DNA of 64,000 nt from Protopterus annectens (Eukaryota > Chordata > Ceratodontiformes > Protopteridae). Positions 24,346-34,800 of this stretch are shown in pieces. Both the position numbers and the translations under genes were made by a program. The notes beneath the pieces are model-generated. The model saw nothing but the letters and a program-made list of their open reading frames with translations. It was not told the DNA's origin and ran no database searches. The first letter of the stretch is position 1. Every line of letters starts with the position of its first letter. Location: NCBI RefSeq assembly GCF_019279795.1, contig NC_056750.1, forward strand, positions 695,382,394-695,446,393. Direction: 5' to 3'.

Positions 24346-25488
24346 TATTTTGAATGCAGCATAGAATGCAAGATGCTTTTCTGAAAGGTTACTCTGTACA
24401 TGATATAACTCCAGAAAATGAATATGCAAAGAAATGTTCAATGAATACAACAAACCGATGCATGAAATTAAGCTTAGTACCCATCCTGAAATGGTGTGTG
24501 AACCCAAACTGATGACAGAACTGTACAGCCACTGAACCATGTAATCCAGACCTGCCTTAGCTTTTATCCATCTAGGAAAATATGTTGATTAGTTTTTGAA
24601 TGGTAGACACCAAATGGGAAGAGAACTATGTCAGCAGATTGTGTTACATAAATTTCAAATGAAAGGGTCATGGAGGAAAAGTGAAAAATGAAAAGGGATT
24701 CACATGACTCCAGTTTTTACTTGGATTGAACTCTGCTTGGCTAATGAGGGAACTAGAATGTTGACAAATGTTAAAATTTTAGTTAAGTTTAGGTAAATGA
24801 CTGAAGTGGCTAGTAGTACCACCAAAAATGTTCTTTTCCTTCATAACTGGGAGTGTGTTGTGAGGAAAACTGTGCTAAACTTAAAAATGTTTTTTTTTTT
24901 AAAGCTGCATGAAAAAAGAACTAAATTATTATCAAGTGAAAATAAAACATATATATAAATATTTAAAGCTTGAAAGTAAAAGCAAGCTGTATTGTACTGT
25001 GATTTTCATTAAATAATACTAACATTTTGCAAAGTGGTGTATAATTATATTTTCTACTGTGAAGATGTATTACAATTTAAAAAGTAAAGTAATGGTTGAT
25101 TTAAACTATGTGATGTTGCAGGATTCTTGATGATGCTAATGTCTTCCTAAATCTTAGTCTTCCACCTCAGACACTGTGGAACAAGAAAATATCTTTCAAA
25201 ATGTGAATCGAAGCAAAAAGCACAGGAATTTGTTCTTAGAATTATATAAGCAGAGACAGAGTTATTGCAAGAGTTATTACAGCTTATTTAGTTGCTCTGT
25301 TTGCTGGAGGCAGACACAAACCATTTTTTTTGATTATCTGCCTATAAGAAATACAAGGATTCATTCTGATTCTGAAAGCTGTATAATAGGGGCAGAGGTT
25401 ATTTCTTTAAAGAAGCTCAAGATTGGTTAGTTGTTAGCTGGTATCTTCTGAGCTTCATTTATCCATTTAAATTCTTATTTTCAGTTCC
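24346..25488. other. Unassigned sequence
   Basis: AT-rich. No gene or known repeat recognised. Confidence 0.45.
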
Positions 25489-25505
25489 TTATGCAAGTTT
25501 TGTAT

Positions 25506-25769
25506 AAAACTCTGTCTTTTGGCTTTTCCCGGTTAGGGGTCGCCACAGCGGAACTCCGGTCCACTAATGATTGGCAGTGAATTTTTATGGTGTCAGATTG
25601 CCAGCCTGGTGCCCAACCTTCGAGGAAGGCACACCCACTCATGCACGCACCTACCTGCATGTCTTTTAAAGTGAATTTGACTGCGGGGAGGATGTGCAGA
25701 CTCCACACAGAAGGCACTTCAGCTGAGAATCGAACCGGAGAGCTTCTTGCTGTGAGGCAACAATGCTAA
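25506..25769 (-). mobile_element. DANA/Mermaid-like SINE with 17-bp TSD
   Basis: Flanked by TTATGCAAGTTTTGTAT at 25489-25505 and TTATGCAAGTTCTGTAT at 25770-25786, one mismatch. On the minus strand the head has GCCTCACAGCAAGAAGC and a B box GGTTCGATTCT. The body is internally shortened relative to the 16608 copy. The tail reads CCGCTGTGGCGACCCCTAAC and CGGGAAAAGCCAAAAGACAG. Confidence 0.9.
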
Positions 25770-25786
25770 TTATGCAAGTTCTGTAT

Positions 25787-28700
25787 TGTCTGCATATTTA
25801 TTTGTAAAGGAATGCTTTGTTGTTTATTTAAAGTAAAGAAGTTTTGGATTATGCAAATATAAATGCTTGTGACTAATGCATTATTTATTGGCTTACAGGT
25901 TTATGCATTGTAAAAGTGTCCTTTCAAGTGGTATCTTTGAAATTACTACCATTTAAATATTTAAAGATGGTTTATTTTATGAAAGAGGAAAGTCTTTTCT
26001 TGCTTTGATAAACTAGTGAAAGCCATACTATAACCATAGCAAGTGGGTGCTGATGTTGGAGTTGCCATTTATCACTTTTCATTCTGGAAAATGTATATGT
26101 TTTATGTGTTGTTGAGTGTGTGCATGTCTATGCACATGTTTGCATGCATATGTGTGTGTGTGTCTTAGAGAGCTTTTGGTCAAGTTTTAATTCCTGTTGG
26201 CAGTATTGCATTGGGAGGCAGTGGGCTGAGTTTGAGGTTGATGAAGTCCTGAGGTGTCAGTGTTTATAACTCTAAGCTGTGGCTGTACAACTCAAGGCTC
26301 ATTTGGGTGCTACAAGGCTTGGCTATTATCCAAAGCAGCAGATCATGTTTACTATACACCCTTAAGGCTAATTATGCTTTGCAATTCACATGACATGCAG
26401 AGGTGTACATTGTGAGACCATGCCCCAGTTCATATATCATCTATTTAGTGTCAGTGGTAAGGATTCAAAACAAATACCATTTCATACTTTTCATGGAAGC
26501 AGTGAGATTCAAAACTCTTTTAACTGCCTGTTTATCATGGGGATGTAATTATTTATGTTCATTTAGAAAATATTTTTAATCCCAGTACCTAATCACCTTG
26601 CATTGCTGGGTAGAACTGTTCTCAAATATATTAATGGAATTATATTGTTTTTAGCAATGTGAACCAGAGTATTATAAAAAAACAAAAAAAAAACTTCAAA
26701 ATCAGCATGCTAATTAGCAAAAATAATTTACAACAACTAGGAAACAATTAGGGTCTTGGTTTATTCTGGTCTGCATGCTGTTGTGGTCAAGATCACTGTC
26801 ATGGTGCTTTAAGTGAATGGAAAAGGTGCATTTGGGGGGAAAACAGTTATCTTACTTTCCAGAGACTTACTGTTGGTCAGTGCAGGGTGTCCTGGGTTTT
26901 ATCCCCAGACAAAGGCCAGTGTTTTCCTTTCTTTATCAGTTTTTATATTATTCTTGTCTTACTCAGATTTTTTGCTGAACAGTACAGTTGCATTTGCATT
27001 CTCGCCCTGCTTCACAACTGTTTTGTGACACTGATTTTTTTTAAGAATACTTAAGCAACGTCTTTAAGGTAACAACTATAGACAAGTTTAGAAAAAGTTG
27101 CAAAATCTAACTTTGGACATAAGCAAATGTTTACCTCTTTATACTTAAACTGTAATATTTCCCTTAACATAAACAATTCCAGTAACCTAGTTGAATCAAG
27201 TATGCAATATACTGTTGAAATGTGATGCTCTGATAAGACAGCTTCCACAATAGTTTTTATAGCTTTGTCAAACCAAATGACAAGACTTGTTAAAGTAGTC
27301 AAGACGAGACAATGTGACAAAAGCACAAAAGCGCAGAGAGTATCATGTGTATGACCTCATCAATTAGGCTATTTTATCTTTCTCCAAAAGACTGTAAATA
27401 TGAGGAAACAGAGATTTAGTATGGTTTCTATAGTTGCATCATGCATTAGAGACAGAAATACGTTTATGTGCAAGTGCAGTGAAAGACAACCCCATCTAAA
27501 TTTTCTGATTTCTTGCTATATTTGCAACCATGATAAATTTCCTCTGTTTATTTGACTGACAAATTTGCAAGCTTACTGCTATGTAAATTGTTTACCTTCA
27601 GCCTTAGAGTTATGTAATGGTAATGATTCCACCTTATTAACATGACATTTATAATCTCCTTACAAAGTTTGTTTGATGTTTATAATGTAGCGTTTTCTGT
27701 CAGATCACATATATGTCACTTGTTTTTAAATAGTCAGTTGATTGAGGCACACAGAAAAATGTTACTAATATTGCAGCATTGCCAGATGACATTTCTTATT
27801 TCTGCACACAGCTGTCTTCCATCTGCTTATTAAAATCCCTCTGTATGTTAGTACTGTATTGAATATTGGCAGATGGTGTAAATATCTCTGTGTCACCTAC
27901 CGCCTAATCACCAAAATAATATCAATGTCTGCTAACCCAGGTGACTAACCTGGCAGCTAAAGAACAAAATGAAATAACCAGTGTCTAGCAGTATCCTTAT
28001 TAAGTTCAGAACTACATGTCAGCAGGAATACTTCATTATTTTCCACAGATCACATCTACTTAGGGAAGGAGACAGTCACTCAGAAAAAGAAAAATATATT
28101 TTTTTGAAAGGCAGTAAGAACTTAATTTGAAATATAAAACTCTAAGTACTACATTGTCGTTTATAGTAATGACTTGTTTTTGATTTTCAAAGCACAACTT
28201 GTTTTTTCCTGCATTTCATGAACTGGAAGAGTGTTTTTAAAAACAAATTAGTATTAGAAAACTAACAAATAATTCCACATAGAACTAGCCAGCCACACAT
28301 TTGTAGATGTGTAATGGGAAAATTTGAGTAATGAGATTCTAAAATGTATAGAGATGAATCAATAATTCTCAAATTGATTTCCTCTCTCTGTATTCAACTA
28401 AACTAATTTCTGACAGGAAAACTTAAATGTTTGAGAGAAATTTCAAAATCAGGTTATATTGTTCCTCGTTATTCATACCTACAAGATGAAATGCAAAACC
28501 CTATGAATCTAAAATGTTAGTTTTCAAAGAATCATTGTGAACATTAGAAAAATACAGAAGAATTCATCAAATGAGTACAATACAAGAAACATACTTTAGT
28601 AATCAAATTTTAATTAGTTTCTTTGTTTTCGTTTTTTTCATTCATTTTTACAAAAATAGGTGTACAGGGTATTCATCTTCAGTGGAGGCCTGTGGGGAGA

Positions 28701-28960
28701 AAAGCTTCAGTTTACATCACAAAAAGCATTCTACAAATATTACACTTTACAAAATTATTGCAAAAGACATTTTACATTTCAAACTTATATAGACATATTA
28801 CATTGAGTGTAATATAGTAATAAAACATTTCTGTTTATAAATATTATACTGTAGCAAAAGCATTTGCTATATGAATAGTGAGTAAAATAAAGGAAATGGA
28901 TAGCACATGTTAAGGACACACATCTGTCTATACATAAGATCTCAGGATGTGCACTAAAGT
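25787..28960. other. Unassigned sequence, 3.2 kb
   Basis: AT-rich. ORFs up to 91 codons without recognisable motifs. A short TG run lies near 26150. Confidence 0.4.
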
Positions 28961-29149
28961 AAACACATATTAGAAATGTGCAAAACGGGTATTATTACAG
29001 AGATATAGGAAATATCAGAAAGCAGTTTAGTTTCAAGAAAAGTTATATTTCAAAATACTTCTTATACGAAAGATAAGAATAACATAGTAGCTATGGAGAG
29101 AAGAAGTGGAATGTGTGTTAGGGAAGGGGAACTTTATGGTAGGAAGGGT

Positions 29150-29741
29150 TCAGTTTGAGTTGCGGCAAGAGCAGATCCAGGAGGCAAAAGGAAGTCTTTT
29201 AGACTATGTTTAAAATTATGATAGAGTTCTGATAGCCAAAGGAAGTGGGTTCCAAGATTTGTCTATGGAGAAGGAATAGAGGCCATATACTTTTATCAGG
29301 TTCACGAACAGAGAGGAGGAGTTTGTCTTCTGAGAAGAGAGATCTAGTTGGTAGCTAGTGAGAAGGGATCCCAAGATTAGACAAGACTGATGGTTATGCA
29401 TGACTTTATATAGTATACGTAGTTTTTCATAGGTACGGTAATTAGGAAGTTCAAGCTACTTTAGAGTTGTGAGTGGTAAGCAATGGTGGGTGAGGTAGGA
29501 GGCGTTTGTTGTGAATTTTGTAATTTTGTTGTAGGATATTTCAATTTTTGTCTTTAGGGATGTTTGTAAGTTGGTGAAAATTGAGTCTGCAGAGAGAGAG
29601 TAGGAGTAGAGTCCCAGCAAGGGTGTTTTTAGGAAGTGTATTTGCTGATAAGGCATTGCTAGCTTTTGGTGCATTTTTGCATATTAATGTGAATGTGAAG
29701 ATCAAAGTTGAGTTTGTCATCTATTATTATACTAGTAATTT
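29150..29741 (-). mobile_element. L2/CR1-like LINE, 3' part of a split copy
   Basis: Minus-strand translations with frame breaks give SIIIDDKLNFDLHIHI (about 29745-29690), the TID-x-x-L-x-F-x-x-HI step just after the RT palm. They continue with SYNKITKFTTNASYLTHHC (about 29530), equivalent to CYNKIARFAKNAK of the 22787 element. The C-terminus is FSIDKSWNPLPLAIRTL (about 29220-29270). The upstream RT palm lies 4.7 kb away at 34447-34800. The Penelope composite separates the two halves. Confidence 0.75.
29732..29741. repeat. TSD of the Penelope composite, left copy
   Basis: CTAGTAATTT, repeated at 34437-34446. It marks the borders of the composite insertion within the split LINE. Confidence 0.7.
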
Positions 29742-29853
29742 TAAAGGAAAGAAGCAGTGTACACTAAAATAAAAATTTAAACCAAACAAAAGTGAACTGG
29801 AAGGTGAAGAACACAACAAGGATCACATCGTGCAAATCCAGTAATGTATTGGC

Positions 29854-29907
29854 AAATTTAGTTTACAGCTTTGATCCTTAACCAAGGCCTTTATCAGAAT
29901 TACATTT
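29854..29907 (-). ncRNA. Decayed hammerhead-ribozyme-like motif, Penelope A 3' UTR
   Basis: On the minus strand, AAATGTAATT, then CTGATAA (CUGAUGA with one change), then a GCCTTGGTTAAGG stem-loop, then CAAA in the GAAA position, then a closing strand AACTAAATTT. The closing stem pairs at about eight of ten positions. It aligns position by position with the better motif at 34305-34358. Core changes make activity unlikely. Confidence 0.5.
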
Positions 29908-30102
29908 AAAAGTACAGGAGTTAACTTTATATTTATAAAAAAACAGATGAACAACAGACAGTCCACCAATAAAATCTTACACCAGTCAGAAAATAGAAAT
30001 CATGAATAATTGATGGATGGAAAACTCCTGTGAAAATGTTAAAAACATAGTCATGGACTAGGACATAAAACATGATTATTAGAAAGCAGTGTTATCCCCT
30101 CC

Positions 30103-30106
30103 CACA

Positions 30107-30166
<60 letters not shown>
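30103..30166. repeat. (CA)n microsatellite in Penelope A
   Basis: About 60 bp of CA in the 3' part of Penelope A, between the GIY-YIG domain and the hammerhead-like motif. Confidence 0.95.
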
Positions 30167-30168
<2 letters not shown>

Positions 30169-30936
30169 TATTAATAACACAAAAAATTGGCAATACCAAA
30201 TATAAGACACAGTAATATATGAAGATAACTTATTAAAGTTTTGCCAGCCACATTTTTAGGACACTTTCCAGGTGAGATTGTGGCATTCAATCTCAATTGC
30301 CAAATAGGTTCCTTGAATTCAGTGAGGTTTCCCCATGCCCCCCACCCCCAACTCAGGCCTCTGGGAACCTTTTCAGGAACTGAAAACTTAAAACTGTTTG
30401 TCTCTATACAGTTTTGTTTAACTTTATTCAAAGCATTGTTGGAATTTGCTTTCCCAGTGTTGTAAAGATGTTCATATAGTCTTTTATGACATGAGCATTC
30501 TGTTGTACCTATGTAAAAACTATAACATAACTGGCAAGCAGCTACATAAACTATGTAGCTGGAACCACAGTAAGCTGTGGTGTTAATCCTTGTATTGCAT
30601 CCACCATACAACACAGGGAGAGTGTCGACTTCCCATATGAAATGGCACTGATTACAAGTCCTACATTTCCATGTGCAAACCTTCAACATAGTACTACATG
30701 ATCTACTTTGGGGTTCAGATTTGTTTTTAAGGTTGTTCCCATGTTATACACAAAACTAGGTTTAGGACTAATGGTGCTCACAATGTGCCGATCAGTTTTA
30801 AAAATAACCCATTTTTAGTGATAATTCCAATCAGGGGGATGTATTACAATATTCAAGAATCATAAATCTGGTAAAATCTCAATATTACAAATCCATATGC
30901 ATCGCACTTATATTATCCAAACCAATCCCCAATATA

Positions 30937-31156
30937 AAATACTAAAAATAAACACTGCCATGGCTAGGAAACACTCTTCGAAGCTTTATTCACAAAAATT
31001 ACACACGATTGAGCACTTTCTTCCCTACACCCAGGGATTTCATCAGAATCTACATACATTCACTCTTTCCCCATTAAATACTTTGTTTCCTAGCCGTGGC
31101 AGTGTTTCTTTTTAGTATTTTATAACGGACTTTACACTGCAAGGCTCAATTGTGTT
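30937..31156 (-). mobile_element. 220-bp hammerhead-bearing insertion with 16-bp TSD
   Basis: Flanked by ACCAATCCCCAATATA at 30921-30936 and 31157-31172, a perfect 16-bp TSD inside Penelope A. Inside, 30937-30972 and 31085-31120 are inverted repeats of 36 bp with about two mismatches (core CACTGCCATGGCTAGGAAAC). Between them, on the minus strand, lies a hammerhead-like core. About 35 bp lies outside the right arm. There is no ORF. It could be a 3'-end fragment of another Penelope family, a Penelope-mobilised SINE, or a new non-autonomous type. Confidence 0.8.
31000..31055 (-). ncRNA. Hammerhead-ribozyme-like core in the 220-bp unit
   Basis: On the minus strand: GATT, CTGATGA (complement of 31040-31046), AA, a five-pair stem TCCCT/AGGGA with loop GGGTGT, one A, GAAA (complement of 31017-31020), GTGCTC, then AATC. 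GATT/AATC closes stem I for four pairs, and pairing weakens beyond. Both invariant blocks, CUGAUGA and GAAA, are present. Extra A residues next to stem II and a stem III too short to form a normal hairpin depart from the standard fold. Short-stem-III hammerheads are known in Penelope-like elements. Confidence 0.55.
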
Positions 31157-33189
31157 ACCAATCCCCAATATAGACTTGTATCTGTCTGCACTCCTAGTTG
31201 AACTTACTCACTCAATCTTATAAGTAGCTGCATGGAGTATCCTGACCAGAAAAACATATCAGCAATTTTGGTTATTTCTTTATTAAATAGTAATTCACCA
31301 GAAACCATTCTGAAACCCTAACAAACTGGCCTTTGATTAGGTTGTGTTTCTTTCTTATAGGATGCAAACTATAATAGTGCAAATCAGAATTAGAAAAAGT
31401 GGGCTTTTTAAAGACATTGGCAGAAAAACATAATTCATTCTTTTTAGTCAAGGTAATGTAAAAAAAAAAAAAAAGACCTCTCCAAAGTTATGGGAAAATG
31501 TAAACCTAAGTAAATCAGTAGTTGAATTCAGAAAGCACAAAAAATATTTAACCTTTGACAGGTTGTCTGTCCAAATAATACAAATGTCTTTTTAGAAATC
31601 TGAAATAGCATTAGGAATTGGTCACATAGGATAAACTGAAAACAAAACCCACCTCCATTTCCACATAATGTTAATGAAAACTAGTGTGCATGGGACAGCC
31701 ATCACTACTCCTTGAGTTTGTTTAAAACACTTGCCTTAAAATTACAGTTAGTTTTCAAAACCAGTTCCATTAAGTCAACAACAAAAGTAATTTTCATTGT
31801 GTCCAAAATTTGTAGAGAGGACAAGTCTTCCCTGAATAAAACCACACCTTGGTCATATAGAATGTATGAAAATAAATCAACCAGGTCTACAGTCAAAAAT
31901 GAAAGGTTAGGGTCCCATAAGTTGTTAATGACCATTTTAAGTAAACTCCAAGAACCGACTAATATATGTCGGCAATAGCTCTTGAATAGTTTCATAATCT
32001 TGATAAAAACTACCAGGGGGTGTGTTTTAAAATCCTGGTCATCCACAATAGGTCTCGGAGGTAATCAAAAATGTTTTTATGGACCTTTAGCATACCAAAA
32101 ATTGAGTGACTGCTCAATTCTTTCACAGACAAAATTGAAATAAATTCTTTGGCTGAAATGACACCTAGTTTTAAGTTATCATAAAGAAAAAGATACATTT
32201 TTCTATTAGCAATATTAATTTTGTTTTCAGAAAGCAGGGAATATGTTGTGTCCTCATTAAGCAAAATACACATCTTAATAGAGTAACCAGTGAAATCCAT
32301 AACAGTCCCCCATCCCTGACTGGGTTTCATAAGTTGAATGCTTTTATCATCAGTAAGTGCTTTCAGAATATTGGTCTTCTTCATGGTAAGATTCCTTTTA
32401 TAAAGTTTGTCTTTTCTGTTTTGCAACTGATACATTTCAACAATACACACTTTTTCAAATATTTGCAAATAAGGATGTGAATGGAGCATATGGGTACTGC
32501 TGAGGGAAAAATCATGAGGGGTTCTTTTGATTAAGGTATTGCTTCCCTTAAGTACAAGGATTGAAATTAAATTTTTTAATGAACTATTTAAATTTGATAA
32601 GGGTATCAGCAAGATTATCAACAGCTCATGGGATAAAGATGAATCCCTTGGAAAATAAATTATGTTTTAGAAAGAACAGTATTATTGTAATTAAAGATGT
32701 TATATCCTGAGTAAGAAAACAAAACTCAATCATGGGAAATTACTGTATCAGATGTGACTAATTCTCCTATCTTTCTCCTGATCTCCCTCTAATGCACCTT
32801 CATCTTTCCCTTTTGCCCTTGAGAAGCATTTGCACCAATCTACATATGAGGAACGTTGCTGGGTGCTGAGCTATCCTTTGTAACCTTCACAAGGGGGAAA
32901 CTTTTAAGGGTCATCACAATCAATGTTGTTATCCTCCCCCTAATTGGTCATGTTGACAGGACTCTAAGTATCATCATCCCTTACTTTGGGGCTTTCATAC
33001 TCCAACTGATGAAAAGAAACTATTAATACCAGTATTCCCAGAGGAGTAATCATTCACAGTATTAAAATTATTAGATTTGAGTAAAGGATAAGTCTTTTTA
33101 TTGGTATAGTCAGTTTCATCATTTTTAATTTATTTTCTTAACATAATGGTATTAAACTGTTGGTCATTCCTTTTAAAAATCTCAACATG

Positions 33190-33384
33190 TTGTTGTTGTC
33201 TTTCGGCTTTTCCCGGTTAGGGGTCACCACAGCGGAACTCCGGTCCGCTAATGATTGGCAGTAGATTTTCACAAACACCAAGGTGCCAGCTCGACGTTCA
33301 AACTTCAATAAAGGCATGCCCATTTACGCATGTCTTTCGACCGCCCACCCAACCGCGGGAGGACATGCAGAATCCACACAGAAT
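33190..33384 (-). mobile_element. DANA/Mermaid-like SINE, head-truncated, inside Penelope A
   Basis: The minus strand has the tail ACCGGGAAAAGCCGAAAGAC followed by AACAACAACA, preceded by CCGCTGTGGTGACCCC. The body is recognisable back to GTGTGGATTCTGCATGTCC. The tRNA-like head is absent. It sits in the N-terminal part of Penelope A. Confidence 0.85.
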
Positions 33385-33413
33385 AATTCTTAAAAGAATG
33401 AAATAACATATTT

Positions 33414-33614
33414 TTAAATATGGTCATAGAGTGTTTTTAATTCCAATGTAAGATTATTAATTTTAGTCTTATTGTCTCTGATTAAGTTCACAACCCTGAC
33501 AGTTAAAATCACAAGCTCATCATAAAGGTCAGAGTTAGAGTCAAGTAGGTAAACCTTTGGGAATATGGTTGTGCTTAATGCTTTACAGGGAAAAAAAACA
33601 TTTGTCAACCACAT
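33414..33614 (-). pseudogene. Penelope A N-terminal ORF segment
   Basis: A 66-codon stretch (residues such as YLLDSNSDLYDELVILTVRV) directly upstream of the RT-proximal region. By position I assign it to the poorly conserved N-terminus of Penelope A. I recognise no domain in it. Confidence 0.45.
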
Positions 33615-33650
33615 AGTTTGGTAAGCTTTTTCTTGAAAAGATTCAGTTAT

Positions 33651-34436
33651 GTGAAGTTGACACTCTCCCTGTGTTATATTGTGGTCACTGTTTAAGGATT
33701 AACATCTCAGCTTATCGTGGTTCCAGTGGCATAGTTTATATAGCTGTTTGCCAATTATGTTGTAGTCTTTACACAGGTAAAACTGAGAGCCCACTTCATA
33801 AAAGAATAAATGAACATCTTTATAACACTGGGAAAGTGAATGCCACCATTGCTTTATATAAACATACATACACTTAACTGTGTAGGAGGAGCCAGTTTTA
33901 AGTTTTTTGTTCTTGAAAAGGTTTCCAAAAACCCTAGGAATGAAAGCGTAGGAAAAACTCATCGAGTTCAAGGAACTTATTTAGCAATTAAGACTGAGAG
34001 CCACAGTACCACCAGTCTAGCTGACCACATTTCCATTCAAACTGAACTAAAAATGTGGCTAGCAAAACATTAATAAGGTATCTTCCATATTATTAATTTG
34101 TGCAGGAGAGATAACAACACTTTGTAATTATCATTTTTTTTATTTCCTGCCTGGTTCTTGTTTTTAACATTTTCACATGAATTTTCCGTCCATTAATTAT
34201 TCATGATTTATATTTTCTGATTGGTGCAAGATTTTATTAGTGGACTGTTTCTATTGGCTGTTTTCCATATGTTTTTTATATATAAAGGTGATTCTTGTAC
34301 TTTTAACTTTAGTTCTGATGAAGTCCTTGGTTAAGGACAAAAGCGCTAAACTGAAGTTACCAGTACATTTGTTGATTTGTAAAATCAGTTCCTCATTGTA
34401 TTCTTTGCCATCCAGTCTGCCTTTTTTTGGTTTAAC
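33651..34436 (+). mobile_element. Penelope-like element B, 3' part, inverted to A
   Basis: The + strand begins at GACACTCTCCCTGTGTTATA, equivalent to 30610-30630 of element A. The GIY-YIG nuclease is GIVYIAVCQLCCSLYTGKT (33730-33790), then KRINEHLYNTGK. Here the YIG residues are YTG, so a key position is altered. After a frame shift the C-terminal segment FKFFVLEKVSKNPRNE runs on, with WLAKH before the stop at 34071. The 3' UTR carries a hammerhead-like motif and ends near 34435 in TTTGGTTTAA, as does element A. By eye roughly three quarters of bases agree with A. It lacks the RT. Confidence 0.85.
34305..34358 (+). ncRNA. Hammerhead-ribozyme-like motif, Penelope B 3' UTR
   Basis: AACTTTAGTT (34305-34314) pairs along all ten positions with AACTGAAGTT (34349-34358), one G-U pair, giving stem I. 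Between them lie CTGATGA (34315-34321), one extra A, stem-loop GTCCTTGGTTAAGGAC (six pairs), AAAA in place of GAAA, GCGC, then TA before the closing strand. Position 34348 would be the cleavage-site nucleotide. The arrangement is the type I hammerhead with minimal stem III reported from Penelope-like elements. The GAAA-to-AAAA change and extra A suggest this copy is weak or dead. Confidence 0.65.
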
Positions 34437-34446
34437 CTAGTAATTT
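34437..34446. repeat. TSD of the Penelope composite, right copy
   Basis: CTAGTAATTT, identical to 29732-29741. Confidence 0.7.
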
Positions 34447-34800
34447 CATGTAGTAAACAATTTGACTTTCTGTATTTTTAAGGAAAATATTTTAATGTTT
34501 TTAGTTTTTTTACTGTATTTTTGAGGTAAATAATAGGAGTTTGGTTTTATTAAGTTTTAATCGAAAGTTGCATTGGTGAACCAAGTCTCAGTGGAGAACA
34601 CTTCTTGCTTTATTTGTTAGAGATGTGACAGGTTATCAGATGTGCATATAAGCATAGAGTCATTAGTGCATTGGACTAGTGAGGCTTGACAAGAGGCAGT
34701 GTGTAGGTAGTCTTAGTTTTATATTTGCTAACCATTTAATCTATGTGGACTGAGAACCCTTTCCAGTGACAGCCCAGACTGGAGGCCTATATGCAACTAA
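34447..34800 (-). mobile_element. L2/CR1-like LINE, 5' part of the split copy (RT palm)
   Basis: The minus strand reads ASLVQCTNDSMLICTSDN at about 34650-34690, aligned to ADIVQYADDTTLICSPPN of the element at 22787. The catalytic YADD has become CTND. ETWFTNATFD and NLIKPNSYY follow, equivalent to the NWLNKTQLILN-PKKTQ step. It stops at the Penelope composite and resumes at 29741. Confidence 0.65.

Larger units (their letters stand above)
29742..33650 (-). mobile_element. Penelope-like element A (near-complete, decayed)
   Basis: Minus-strand order: an N-terminal ORF (33614-33414); RT-proximal region 32621-32010, with ALTDDKSIQLMKPSQGWGTV, EDTTYSLLSENK and FGMLKVHKN (the PK[I/V]HK step); RT palm FLTVDLVDLFSYI in 32046-31705. 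The catalytic block near 31580-31600 is degraded (xKDICIIW where YIDDxFxIW is expected). RT thumb KKPTFSNSDLHYYSLHP and IKGQFVRVS lie around 31310-31400. A linker STISPKPSFVYNMGT lies near 30730-30780. A C-terminal GIY-YIG nuclease lies in 30689-30171 (IVYVAACQLCYSFYIGTT, then KRLYEHL). That RT plus GIY-YIG order defines EN+ Penelope-like elements. Several frame breaks and nested insertions make it inactive. The 3' UTR contains a decayed hammerhead motif and ends near 29777. Confidence 0.85.

Noticed and set aside
30241-30465. + strand ORF opposite the Penelope nuclease
   Set aside because: It is an antisense shadow of the GIY-YIG coding region on the minus strand.
33001-33030. CTGATGAAAAGAAAC as a further hammerhead core
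   Set aside because: There is no room for stem II between the two blocks and flanks do not pair.
29742-34436. Twin-priming 5' inversion of a single Penelope element
   Set aside because: Both arms contain the same GIY-YIG and 3' UTR region, whereas twin priming inverts a non-overlapping 5' part.
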